NCBI RefSeq assembly: GCF_026342015.1
Contig: NZ_JAPENL010000002.1
Span: 2,609,001-2,673,000 of the forward strand
Reading direction: 5' to 3'
From: Micromonospora lupini
Lineage (GTDB): Bacteria; Actinomycetota; Actinomycetes; Mycobacteriales; Micromonosporaceae
DNA: 64,000 bases
This document shows positions 15,497-23,466 of this stretch, piece by piece. The position numbers and the translations under genes are program-made. Below the pieces are notes generated by a model. That model searched no databases. It was not told where the DNA came from and saw only the letters and a program-made list of their open reading frames with translations. Within the stretch, counting starts at the first letter, position 1, and each line of letters opens with the position of its first letter.

Positions 15497-17293
15497 GTGC
15501 GGCAGCTGCGGATCTCCGACTACGGGTACCTCTCGGACGCCCGCTCCGGGGCGCTCGTCGGCATCGACGGATCGGTCGACTGGTGGTGTCCGCACCGGTT
15601 CGACGGCCCCTCGGTGTTCGGGCGGCTGCTCGACCCGAACGGGGGACACTTCCGGTTGGCGCCCGTCGGCGTCGGCGGCCCCGGTTACCGGGTCGAGCGC
15701 GCGTACCGGCCGGACACGCTCGTGCTGCGCACGGTGCACCACACTCCGTACGGCAGCGTGGCGGTGACGGACGCGCTCGCCACCGAGATCGGCGCCCGCG
15801 CCCACGACCTGGGCAAGAACTCACCGGCAGTGCTCGTCCGAGTGGTCGAGGGCCTGTCCGGGCGGGTCCGGATGATGCTGGACTTCGCCCCCCGCCCGGA
15901 GTACGGGCTGCTCACGCCGTACCTGCATGAGCAGCCCGGCGGCGGGGTGCTGGCCGGCGCCGGGCCGGTGGTGCTGGTGCTGCGCGCCGGAGACCTACCG
16001 CTGCGGGCCGGCCGGGACCGGGTGACCCACGAGTTCGAGATCTCCGCCGGTCAGGTGGTCGGGATGGACGTGGCATTCGGGCAGACGTACGGGACGCCGC
16101 CCGTCCGGCTGGACCCGCTGGCCGCCCTCGCCGAGACGACGCGGGCGTGGGAGGCGTTCCGGGAGACGCACGGGTACTCCGGCCGCTACCCCGAGCTGGT
16201 CCGGCACAGCGCGACAGTGCTGGGCGGCCTCACGTACGCCCGCAGCGGAGCGGTGATCGCGGCGCCGACCACCTCGTTGCCGGAGCGGATCGGCGGCGAT
16301 CGCAACTACGACTACCGATACTCCTGGTTGCGGGACTTCTCGCTGACCATGCGGGCGCTGTGGGTGGCGGCCTGCCCGGACGAGACGTCGCGGCTGTTCG
16401 CCTGGGTGGCCCGGTCGATCGGCCGGGTCGGCGACGAGCCGGTGCCGGTGCTCTTCGGGTTGGAGGGCGAACGTGACGTCTCCGAGCACCACTGCCATCA
16501 CGTGCGCGGATACCTCGACAGCCGGCCGGTGCGGATCGGCAACGACGCGTGGCGGCAGCGGCAGCTCGACGTGCCGGGTGAGGTGATGTCGGCGGTGTGG
16601 AGGCTGCGCGACTACCTGGGCGTCCCGTTCGAGGAGGAGCTGCGGGAGATGGTGCTCGGGCTGACCGAGCAGGTGGCGGCGACCTGGCATCTGCCGGACC
16701 GGGGCATGTGGGAGACCCGGGGTGAGGAACGGCACTATCTCTCGTCGAAGGTCTCCTGCTGGCTGGCCATGGACCGCGCCGTGGGGCTCGCCGACCGGCT
16801 CGGTGACCGTGCCGATCCGCGTCGCTGGGCCGGCGTACGCGACGAGATCCGCGCGGCGGTGCTGCGCGAGGGGTGGAACGACCGGATCGGCGCGTTCACC
16901 GGCGCGTTCGGGTCGCCGGAGCTGGACGCTTCGGTGCTGGCCCTGCCGGTGGCGCACTTCCTGCCGGCCACCGATCCACGGATGCGCTCCACCATCGCGA
17001 TGGTGGAGCGTGACTTGGGCACGGACAACGGGCTGGTCCGGCGGTGGACGACCGACCCGGCCGGGTTCCTGCTGTGCTCGTTCTGGCTGGTGGAGTGCCT
17101 GGTGATGGCGGGTGAGCCGCGCCGGGCCGAGGAGCTGTTCGAACGGGTGGTGGGCAACGCCAACGACGTGGGGCTGTTCAGCGAGCAGATCGACCTGACC
17201 ACCGGCGCGCAGCTCGGCAACACGCCGCAGGCGCTGTCGCACATCGGGCTGATCAACGCGGCGTGGCGGCTGACCGAGCCGGAGAGCTTCTGA
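15497..17293 (+). CDS. Glycoside hydrolase family 15 protein (glucoamylase/trehalase type)
   Basis: 598 residues with an N-terminal beta-domain (ISDYGYLSDARSGALVGIDGSVDWWC) and an (alpha/alpha)6 barrel. Barrel markers are NYDYRYSWLRDFSLTMRALW near residue 270 and the C-terminal SEQIDLTTGAQLGNTPQALSHIGLINAAW, which carries the catalytic base Glu. No signal peptide is present, so it acts in the cytoplasm. Related actinobacterial enzymes split trehalose, or alpha-1,4 glucans. The GTG start at 15497 has no obvious Shine-Dalgarno. Confidence 0.92.
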   Translation: MRQLRISDYGYLSDARSGALVGIDGSVDWWCPHRFDGPSVFGRLLDPNGGHFRLAPVGVGGPGYRVERAYRPDTLVLRTVHHTPYGSVAVTDALATEIGARAHDLGKNSPAVLVRVVEGLSGRVRMMLDFAPRPEYGLLTPYLHEQPGGGVLAGAGPVVLVLRAGDLPLRAGRDRVTHEFEISAGQVVGMDVAFGQTYGTPPVRLDPLAALAETTRAWEAFRETHGYSGRYPELVRHSATVLGGLTYARSGAVIAAPTTSLPERIGGDRNYDYRYSWLRDFSLTMRALWVAACPDETSRLFAWVARSIGRVGDEPVPVLFGLEGERDVSEHHCHHVRGYLDSRPVRIGNDAWRQRQLDVPGEVMSAVWRLRDYLGVPFEEELREMVLGLTEQVAATWHLPDRGMWETRGEERHYLSSKVSCWLAMDRAVGLADRLGDRADPRRWAGVRDEIRAAVLREGWNDRIGAFTGAFGSPELDASVLALPVAHFLPATDPRMRSTIAMVERDLGTDNGLVRRWTTDPAGFLLCSFWLVECLVMAGEPRRAEELFERVVGNANDVGLFSEQIDLTTGAQLGNTPQALSHIGLINAAWRLTEPESF

Positions 17294-17337
17294 CCGGTCC
17301 CGCCGGAATCCTGCAACAGACCTGCAAACGCCAGGCA

Positions 17338-17367
17338 TTGACGGTGATGCGTGCGCAGTCCTAGCCT
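17338..17367 (+). promoter_or_regulatory. Promoter of the pectate lyase gene
   Basis: -35 TTGACG at 17338-17343, an 18-base spacer and -10 TAGCCT at 17362-17367. Transcription should begin near 17374, just before the operator at 17377. Confidence 0.55.
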
Positions 17368-17376
17368 CGAAGAGGC

Positions 17377-17392
17377 GGGAAAGCCCTTTCCC
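17377..17392. promoter_or_regulatory. LacI-family-type operator before the pectate lyase gene
   Basis: GGGAAAG at 17377-17383 and CTTTCCC at 17386-17392 form a perfect dyad around CC. LacI-type regulators of carbohydrate genes bind such sites, usually with a CG centre. Its place at about +3 to +18 fits repression. Confidence 0.5.
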
Positions 17393-17535
17393 ACGGCTTT
17401 CATCCCGCTTCACCCCGCTCCGGATCCGGGCATCCGACGGGGCACACCGATCCCAGGCCGGCGGCACGCCATGCCTGCATGTCTGTCCGACGGACGGCCG
17501 TGGGATCACCACCACACGCGTCAAGGAGGACAACT

Positions 17536-18912
17536 GTGCGCAAGAGACAACTCCCCGGCCGGCGACCACTGGTGCTGGCGGTGGGCGCCGGCGTGACCGT
17601 GGCGGCCCTCGTCGCCGGCATGACCTCGGCCTTCGCGGCCACCGTGTTCAGCGACACCTTCGACGACGGCGACACCTCCGGCTGGTCCAAGTCCGGCGGC
17701 ACCTGGGCGGTTGACGGCTCGGGTGTGCTCAACCAGTCCAACGCCGGCAGCGAGCTGGCCCGGCAGTTCGCCGGGCAGACCAGCTGGACCGACTACTCCG
17801 TACAGGCACGGGTCCGACCGGCGAGCTTCGGCTCGTCAAGCGCCCTGGTCGGGCTGGCCGCCCGATCCACCAGCAGCACCAAGATGTACCGCCTCGCCCT
17901 GCTCGGCTCCGGCCGGGCCGAACTGCAGGCCGTCAACGGCAGCAGCATCACCGCGATCGGCTCCGCGTCGCTCGGCGTCGCCGCCGGCACCTGGTACACC
18001 CTGCGCATCGAGGCCAGTGGCAGCACCGTCCGCGGCTTCGTCAACGGCACCCAGATCGCCTCCGGCAGTAACAGCCTGGCCAGCGCGGGCCGGATCGGCC
18101 TGGTCACCGCGTACGCCAGCGGCGGCTTCGACGACGTGGTCGTCGACTCGTCCGGCGGGGGCACCCCGACCACGCCGCCGGCGACCACCGCAGGGCCGAG
18201 CACACCGCCACCCACCACGTCGGCCCCGACCACCCCACCGCCAGCGGGGTGGCCGACGCCCACCAGCAGCCAGAAGGTGGACGCGACAATTCCAGTGACC
18301 GGCACCTTCGACGGTGGGCTCAAGCGCTACTACGGCATCGGCGACGGTGGGCAGAGCGAGAGTCAGGACCCGATGTTCGAGCTGGCCGCCGGCGCCACCC
18401 TGCGCAACGTCATCATCGGTGCGCCGGCCGGCGACGGCGTGCACTGCGAGGGCAACTGCACACTGATCAACGTCTGGTGGGAGGACGTGGGCGAGGACGC
18501 GGCCACCTTCCGCGGCGGCACCACGTACACGGTCGATGGTGGTGGCGCCCGCTCGGCCAGCGACAAGGTCTTCCAGCACAACGGCGCGGGCACCGTCTAC
18601 ATCAAGAACTTCCGGGTGGAGAACGCCGGGAAGCTCTACCGGGCCTGCGGCAACTGCTCCACGTCGTACCAGCGGCACGTGGTGATCGACAACGTGGTCG
18701 TGAGGGACACCGACGCGATCGCCGGCATCAACACCAACTGGGGCGACACCGCCCGGTTCAGCCGGATCACCATCGTCGGCGACCCGGACCGGGAGACCTC
18801 GATCTGCGTCAAGTACAAGGGAGTGCCCAAGGGCAGCGAGCCGACGAAGATCGGCGAGGGCGCCGACGGCGTCAACTGCTTCTACGCGCCGTCCGACATC
18901 ACCTACCAGTAG
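17536..18912 (+). CDS. Secreted pectate lyase (PL3) with N-terminal beta-sandwich module
   Basis: 458 residues from the GTG at 17536, which has AAGGAGGA 5 bases upstream. A signal peptide covers about residues 1-37 (ends MTSAFAATVF). A jelly-roll module near residues 38-205 (DTFDDGDTSGWSKSGG, FDDVVVDSSG) resembles LamG-like carbohydrate-binding domains. A Pro/Thr linker follows, then a right-handed beta-helix of PL3 type (KRYYGIGDGGQSESQDPMF, GDGVHCEGNCTLINVWWEDVGEDAATF). It should cleave polygalacturonate by beta-elimination with Ca2+. A LacI-type operator lies in its leader. Confidence 0.93.
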   Translation: MRKRQLPGRRPLVLAVGAGVTVAALVAGMTSAFAATVFSDTFDDGDTSGWSKSGGTWAVDGSGVLNQSNAGSELARQFAGQTSWTDYSVQARVRPASFGSSSALVGLAARSTSSTKMYRLALLGSGRAELQAVNGSSITAIGSASLGVAAGTWYTLRIEASGSTVRGFVNGTQIASGSNSLASAGRIGLVTAYASGGFDDVVVDSSGGGTPTTPPATTAGPSTPPPTTSAPTTPPPAGWPTPTSSQKVDATIPVTGTFDGGLKRYYGIGDGGQSESQDPMFELAAGATLRNVIIGAPAGDGVHCEGNCTLINVWWEDVGEDAATFRGGTTYTVDGGGARSASDKVFQHNGAGTVYIKNFRVENAGKLYRACGNCSTSYQRHVVIDNVVVRDTDAIAGINTNWGDTARFSRITIVGDPDRETSICVKYKGVPKGSEPTKIGEGADGVNCFYAPSDITYQ

Positions 18913-18920
18913 GCCCGGCC

Positions 18921-18951
18921 GCCGGCACCCCGCCGTCCCCGGGGTGCCGGC
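18921..18951. terminator. Bidirectional terminator hairpin
   Basis: Arms 18921-18931 and 18941-18951 form an 11-bp perfect GC-rich stem with a 9-base loop. It lies between the convergent pectate lyase and threonine synthase genes, touching the stop of the latter. Confidence 0.8.
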
Positions 18952-20142
18952 TCAGGCCAGCACGGGTACGCCGGAGACGTCGACAGTCTCCGGATACTTC
19001 AGCCCCGCGCCGGTGTTGAGCACCACCACCCGTTCCCCGGCGCGGATCCAGCCACCGGCGCGTAGCTGCCGCGCCGCGGTCAGGCAGGCCGCGCCCTCGG
19101 GGCAGAGCAGCAGCCCCTCACGGGCGGCGAAATCCCGCAGGTCGGCCAGGATCTCCGCGTCGTCGACGGCGACCGCGGTGCCGGCGGACGCCCGCAGCGC
19201 GGCCAGGATCAGCTCGTCGCCCAACGGGGACGGCACGGTGATGCCGAACGCCACCGTGTGCGCGTCCTCCCACGGCTGGGCCCGGGACTCGCCGGCGGCG
19301 AAGGCCCGCACGATCGGCGCGCAGCCTGTCGACTGCACCGCCACCAGCCGGGGCAGCTTGTCGCCGACCCAGCCCAGCTCGCGCATCTCGTGCAGCGCCT
19401 TGTGGATGCCGATCAGACCGACCCCGCCACCCGTCGGATAGATGATCACGTCGGGCACCTGCCAGCCGAGTTGCTCGACGATCTCGTACCCCATCGTCTT
19501 CTTGCCCTCCAGCCGGTAGGGCTCGCGCAGCGTGCCGGCGTCGAAGATCGCCCCTTCGGACTCGGCGATCAGCTCGGCCACCCGGCGGCCCGCGTCGCTG
19601 ATCAGCCCGTCCACCAGGCGCAGGTCGGCGCCGGCGGCCACGCACTCGCGCCGGCAGATGGTCGGCGCCGCCAGCGGCATCACGATGGTGGCGCCCATCC
19701 CGGCGCGTGCCGCGTACGTCGCCCACGCCGAACCGGCGTTGCCGTTGGTGGGCATCGCGATCCGCTCGACGCCCAACTCGCGAGCCCGACTCACGCCCAC
19801 CGCCGCGCCGCGCGCCTTGAACGAGCCGGTCGGGACCAACCCCTCGTCCTTGACCATCAGGTCCGCGATGCCGATCTCCGCGCCGTACGACGGGGTGCGC
19901 AGCAGCGGCGTCCAGCCCTCACCGAGCGTGGTGACGTGCCGGGGGTCGGCGACGGGCAGCAGCTCCCGGTACCGCCACAGGTCGGCCGGGCGCAGGCCGA
20001 AACGCTCCGGGGTGACCGCCTTCGCCACCGCCGGCAGGTCGTAGCGGGCCAGCAGTGGCGAGCCGCACTCGCAGAGGTTCTGCAGCTTGTCGGCGGCGTA
20101 CTCCAGGCCGCAGCGTGGGCAGTCAAGATGGGTCAGGTACAC
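18952..20142 (-). CDS. thrC: Threonine synthase (PLP-dependent)
   Basis: 396 residues from the GTG at 20142, with GAGGAG a few bases upstream. The N-terminus carries a zinc-ribbon-like set of cysteines (CPRCGLEYAADKLQNLCECG), as in many archaeal and actinobacterial threonine synthases. The PLP lysine is in VPTGSFKARG, and the phosphate-binding loop is YPTGGGVGLIG. It would convert O-phosphohomoserine to threonine. It is not beside other threonine genes, so a paralogue acting on a related substrate is possible. The stop of the upstream gene is 15 bases away, so both may be co-transcribed. Confidence 0.85.
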   Translation of the reverse strand: MYLTHLDCPRCGLEYAADKLQNLCECGSPLLARYDLPAVAKAVTPERFGLRPADLWRYRELLPVADPRHVTTLGEGWTPLLRTPSYGAEIGIADLMVKDEGLVPTGSFKARGAAVGVSRARELGVERIAMPTNGNAGSAWATYAARAGMGATIVMPLAAPTICRRECVAAGADLRLVDGLISDAGRRVAELIAESEGAIFDAGTLREPYRLEGKKTMGYEIVEQLGWQVPDVIIYPTGGGVGLIGIHKALHEMRELGWVGDKLPRLVAVQSTGCAPIVRAFAAGESRAQPWEDAHTVAFGITVPSPLGDELILAALRASAGTAVAVDDAEILADLRDFAAREGLLLCPEGAACLTAARQLRAGGWIRAGERVVVLNTGAGLKYPETVDVSGVPVLA

Positions 20143-20156
20143 GTCGCTCCTCGCCG

Positions 20157-21206
20157 TCAGGCCGCGTCGATGCTCAGCCACCGTCGGCTGCGCCGGCCCG
20201 GCTCGTACACCGAGTCCAGCCGCTTGGCGACCACACCGGGCAGCCCCTGCTCCCGCCCGGTGCGCAGGGCCTCGTCGCCGGCACCGGGAAACCACGGCGG
20301 AGTCTGCCAGTGCGTACCGGCCAACGCCAGCCCATCGAGCAGTTCCCGGCGTTGCGTGTACGGGACGTCGACGCTGCTCACGCCCTCCAACCACAGCAGG
20401 TCGACGAGCAGGAACTGGGCGCCGGCCGGGACGCGGCCACCGCTGGCGGGACGCGCGGGGCGCACCCGGCCGGAGCCGTCGATGCGGACGAGCACGCCGT
20501 CGAGCACCGCCTCGGTGGGCGCCAACGCCTCGGCCAGCGCGCGCAGCCACGGGTAACCGCCGGTGATCTCCTCGTCGGTCTCGGAGAGCAGCCGCAACCG
20601 CCCGCCGGAGACGTACGCCATCGCCCGGACCCCGTCCCAGCGCAGCTCGTAACCCCACGCGGCGCGGTCGCGGGGCAGCCCGGCGGCGGGCGTGGCGTGC
20701 ATCGGGCGGACCAGTTCGGGCATCGGCGTCCAGCCCGGCGGGGCGGGATCGGTGCGGCGGACCATCCAGTCCCGACCACCTGTGGCGAACAGCGCGTAGC
20801 GGCCGGCGGTGCGGTCACCGGAGAGCGTGACGATCACCTCGTCGTCGCGCCACTTCTCGCAGCGGTACGTGCCGCGATCGTGGATGACCATCCGGCCGCC
20901 CCCGTACTCGCCGGCGGGGATCTCGCCGGAGAAGTCCAGGTACTCCATCGGGTGATCCTCGGTGTGCACGGCGAGGTGGTTGCGGCCCGGGTCGCGGGGC
21001 AGGCCGCGCGGCACCGCCCAGGACGCGAGCACGCCCTCGTGCTCCAGCCGTAGGTCCCAGTGCAGGCTGCGGGCGTGGTGCTGCTGGATGACGAAGCGCC
21101 CGGCGCCCTCGTCGGGCCCCGTCGCCGTGGGGCCGCGCTCCGGCACCGGCTCGGGTGTACGGGCGGCGTCGCGTCGGCGTCGGTACTCCTCCAGCCGGTC
21201 GGTCAC
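20157..21206 (-). CDS. LigD-like 3'-phosphoesterase fused to a degenerate ATP-dependent DNA ligase domain
   Basis: 349 residues from the GTG at 21206. Residues about 36-150 are a LigD phosphoesterase (PE) domain. The six active residues known from Pseudomonas LigD (H42, H48, D50, R52, H84, Y88) appear at H43, H49, D51, R53, H85 and Y89. Residues about 165-349 resemble the ligase adenylation domain (motif III-like FLLVDLLWLEG, motif IV-like LPGVVAKRLDS), but motif I reads ELRWDG with Arg189 where the AMP-binding Lys belongs. The last motif ends WLSIDAA, with no Lys and no OB-fold domain. It can probably process 3' ends but not seal nicks. No Ku gene is near. Confidence 0.88.
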   Translation of the reverse strand: MTDRLEEYRRRRDAARTPEPVPERGPTATGPDEGAGRFVIQQHHARSLHWDLRLEHEGVLASWAVPRGLPRDPGRNHLAVHTEDHPMEYLDFSGEIPAGEYGGGRMVIHDRGTYRCEKWRDDEVIVTLSGDRTAGRYALFATGGRDWMVRRTDPAPPGWTPMPELVRPMHATPAAGLPRDRAAWGYELRWDGVRAMAYVSGGRLRLLSETDEEITGGYPWLRALAEALAPTEAVLDGVLVRIDGSGRVRPARPASGGRVPAGAQFLLVDLLWLEGVSSVDVPYTQRRELLDGLALAGTHWQTPPWFPGAGDEALRTGREQGLPGVVAKRLDSVYEPGRRSRRWLSIDAA

Positions 21207-21300
21207 ACCGGCATTCTCCGGCAAACCGGGCCATTGCGCTGACCGCCGGAGTGTCCGGTTCGCTCGGCGTCCGGGGGCGCGGCGGGGTAGAACGGACCTC

Positions 21301-22089
21301 ATGGACCTCAGCGACCAGCCCACCGCCCTGCTCCCGGGTGACGTGCGGATGCCTCTGCTCGGCTTCGGCACCTGGCAGGCCACCGGCCAGGCGGGTTACG
21401 ACGCCGTGCTGGCCGCGCTCGACACCGGCTACCGGCACCTCGACACCGCCACTGTCTACGGCAACGAGCGGGAGGTCGGCCGGGCGGTGCGGGAGAGCGG
21501 GCTGCGTCGCGAGGACCTCTTCGTCACCACCAAGCTCCCTCCGGACCGGATGGGCCGGGAGCGCGAGACGTTGGAGGCCAGCCTGGAGGCGCTCGGCGTC
21601 GACCAGGTGGACCTCTGGTTGATCCACTGGCCACCGTCCTCGCCTGCGGACAGCATCCCGCTGTGGCGCGAGTTGCTGGCCGCCCGGGACGAGAACCTGA
21701 CCCGCGCCGTCGGGGTCAGCAACTACAGCACGGGCGAGATCGACGAGTTGATCCAGTCGACCGAGGAGAACCCGGCGGTCAACCAGATCCGGTGGAGCCC
21801 CGCGCTGTACGACAGGCAGCGGCACGCCGAGCACCGGGACCGGGGCGTGGTGCTGGAGGGGTACAGCCCGTTCAAGACCAGCGACCTCAGCGATCCGGTG
21901 CTGACCAGGATCGCCGCGGCGCACGGCGTCTCCCCGGCGCAGGTGGTGCTGCGGTGGCACATCGACCACGAGATCGTGGTGATCCCGAAGTCGGTGACCC
22001 CGGAGCGGATCAGCGCCAACTTCGACGTCTTCCACTTCTCGTTGACGGCGGAGGAGATGCGCGACATCGACGCGCTCGGCGACGCCTGA
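21301..22089 (+). CDS. Aldo/keto reductase
   Basis: 262 residues, (alpha/beta)8 barrel. The catalytic tetrad is seen as Asp in LDTGYRHLDTA, Tyr in TVYGNEREVG, Lys in TTKLPPDR and His in LWLIHWP. The C-terminal NADPH site is VVIPKSVTPERISANFDVF. It belongs to the 2,5-diketo-gluconate-reductase-like AKR5 group and is likely an NADPH-dependent reductase of small carbonyls. The frame opens further upstream into the divergent LigD-like gene, but the protein begins at the ATG at 21301. Confidence 0.92.
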   Translation: MDLSDQPTALLPGDVRMPLLGFGTWQATGQAGYDAVLAALDTGYRHLDTATVYGNEREVGRAVRESGLRREDLFVTTKLPPDRMGRERETLEASLEALGVDQVDLWLIHWPPSSPADSIPLWRELLAARDENLTRAVGVSNYSTGEIDELIQSTEENPAVNQIRWSPALYDRQRHAEHRDRGVVLEGYSPFKTSDLSDPVLTRIAAAHGVSPAQVVLRWHIDHEIVVIPKSVTPERISANFDVFHFSLTAEEMRDIDALGDA

Positions 22090-22100
22090 GCCGGCGGAAT

Positions 22101-22128
22101 CCTTCACGGCATGGCCTGAAAGTGAAGG
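22101..22128. terminator. Hairpin after the aldo/keto reductase gene
   Basis: CCTTCAC at 22101-22107 pairs with GTGAAGG at 22122-22128 over a 14-base loop. It could end the reductase transcript or act as an operator for the amidase locus that starts about 90 bases on. Confidence 0.4.
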
Positions 22129-22214
22129 CTATCGACATCGACGCTCATGACGGTATAGCGTGCCGTCATCACGCGCGTCGATGCCTGTGAACCCCTCGCC
22201 GCTGGAGGACCGCC

Positions 22215-22370
22215 ATGGCCCGATCCCCGTCTGTCCGTCTGCGTCGCCGTGGGGTGCTCGGCATCCCCGCCCTGGTGGCCGCCGCGCTCACCACACTCGC
22301 CGTCCGACCCGCCCCGGCGAGCGCCGCTCCGAAGGCCGAGTGCCTGGCCGACCTGTTGCAGGACTCCTGA
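22215..22370 (+). CDS. Detached signal peptide ORF, 51 residues
   Basis: The ATG at 22215 follows a GGAGGAC. The peptide has a basic N-region with RRR, a hydrophobic core (GIPALVAAALTTLAV), a cleavage-like PASAAP and 12 more residues, then TGA. The stop overlaps the ATG of the amidase (TGATG at 22368-22372). It looks like the export signal of the next gene, separated by a frame change, and a -1 shift near the stop would join the two. Too short to be a protein on its own. Sequence error, true mutation and stop-start coupling are all possible. Confidence 0.6.
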   Translation: MARSPSVRLRRRGVLGIPALVAAALTTLAVRPAPASAAPKAECLADLLQDS

Positions 22371-23335
22371 TGGCGACCATCCCGTGGCTCGTGGACGTGC
22401 TGCGCGGCGCCGGGGTCCAGGTCGTCGTCGAGGGCGACTGGCTCAACCGGATGCGACCCGGCTCGTTCGACCCGATCGGGGTGCTCTGGCACCACACCGC
22501 CTCGACCTCAAGCGCCAGCAACCCGCACCCGGCGCTCGGCATCTGCATCAACGGCCGCTCCGACCTGGCCGGCCCGCTCTGTCAGGCGCTCGTCGACTAC
22601 AACGGCGTCTTCCACGTCATCTCCGCCGGCCGCTGCAACCACGCCGGGGTCAGCGGCGGCAGCGGCCCCATCCCCGCCGGTGACGGCAACACCCTGATGA
22701 TCGGGTGGGAGATCGACTACAACGGCGTCGACCAGCAGATGACCACCGCGCAGTACAACTCGTCGATCGCCGCTACCGCCGCCGTACTCACCCGGCTCGG
22801 CCGGGACAGCAGCTACGCCCGGGGCCACCGGGAGACAAGCACCACCGGCAAGATCGACCCGTCCTTCATCGACCTGAACGTGATGCGCGCCGACGTCGCC
22901 GCGAAGATGGCCGGCGGCGGGACCGCGTGGTCCTCCACCGTGGACAACACGACCTCCGGCCGGTTCACGGCAAGCGCCAACTGGGGCGTGTCGACGTTCT
23001 CCAGCCAGCGGTACGGCGCCGACTACCGCTACGCCGACCCGATCGCGGTCAGCGACCCCGCCTGGTACAAGTTCAACGTGCCGGCGACCGGCAGCTACCG
23101 GGTCGAGGCGTGGTGGCCGACGAACAGCGGCTACAACAGCGCCACCCCGTACATCGTCGCCACCACCACCGGCAACAAAACGGTGTACGTGGACCAGCGG
23201 GTGACCGGCGGGCAGTGGCGCGTCCTCGGCACGTTCACCCTGCCGGCGGGTGACGCCAACCGGGTGGCGGTGAGCCGCTGGAGCAACGCCACCGGCCTGG
23301 TCATCGCCGACGCCGTACGCCTCACCCGGGTCTGA
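22370..23335 (+). CDS. N-acetylmuramoyl-L-alanine amidase with Golvesin-like C-terminal domain
   Basis: 321 residues from the ATG at 22370. Residues about 1-180 form a type-2 amidase/PGRP-like domain, with Zn-ligand candidates in GVLWHHTAS, CNHAG and RGHRETST, closely resembling phage endolysin N-termini (MATIPWLVDVLRGAGV). The C-terminal part (about residues 190-321, YRVEAWWPTNSGYNSATPYIV) resembles the Golvesin/xanthan-lyase-type binding domain that bacteria add to secreted wall enzymes. No export signal lies in this frame. The missing signal is in the overlapping upstream ORF. It would cut the amide bond between muramic acid and L-Ala. Confidence 0.85.
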   Translation: MATIPWLVDVLRGAGVQVVVEGDWLNRMRPGSFDPIGVLWHHTASTSSASNPHPALGICINGRSDLAGPLCQALVDYNGVFHVISAGRCNHAGVSGGSGPIPAGDGNTLMIGWEIDYNGVDQQMTTAQYNSSIAATAAVLTRLGRDSSYARGHRETSTTGKIDPSFIDLNVMRADVAAKMAGGGTAWSSTVDNTTSGRFTASANWGVSTFSSQRYGADYRYADPIAVSDPAWYKFNVPATGSYRVEAWWPTNSGYNSATPYIVATTTGNKTVYVDQRVTGGQWRVLGTFTLPAGDANRVAVSRWSNATGLVIADAVRLTRV

Positions 23336-23342
23336 CTCGGCT

Positions 23343-23419
23343 TGATCGACTCGATTTCCTGGAAGTCGGGGTGTCCCACGCGCGGCGATGCCCCGACGTC
23401 AAGGAACCCGAGTGGATCT
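23343..23419. repeat. Long imperfect inverted repeat (REP/MITE-like)
   Basis: Arms 23343-23375 and 23387-23419 match at 25 of 33 positions around an 11-base centre. The inner GTCGGGG/CCCCGAC part is perfect. The element sits between convergent genes, before a separate strong terminator. Its size and form are those of REP-like or miniature mobile elements. Confidence 0.55.
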
Positions 23420-23428
23420 CTCGCGTGG

Positions 23429-23460
23429 GTGGGGGCGCGACCGCGTGGTCGCGCCCCCAC
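23429..23460. terminator. Strong bidirectional terminator hairpin
   Basis: Arms 23429-23442 and 23447-23460 form a perfect 14-bp GC-rich stem with a GCGT loop. It lies between the convergent amidase and cellulase genes. Confidence 0.85.
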
Positions 23461-23466
23461 GACAGC

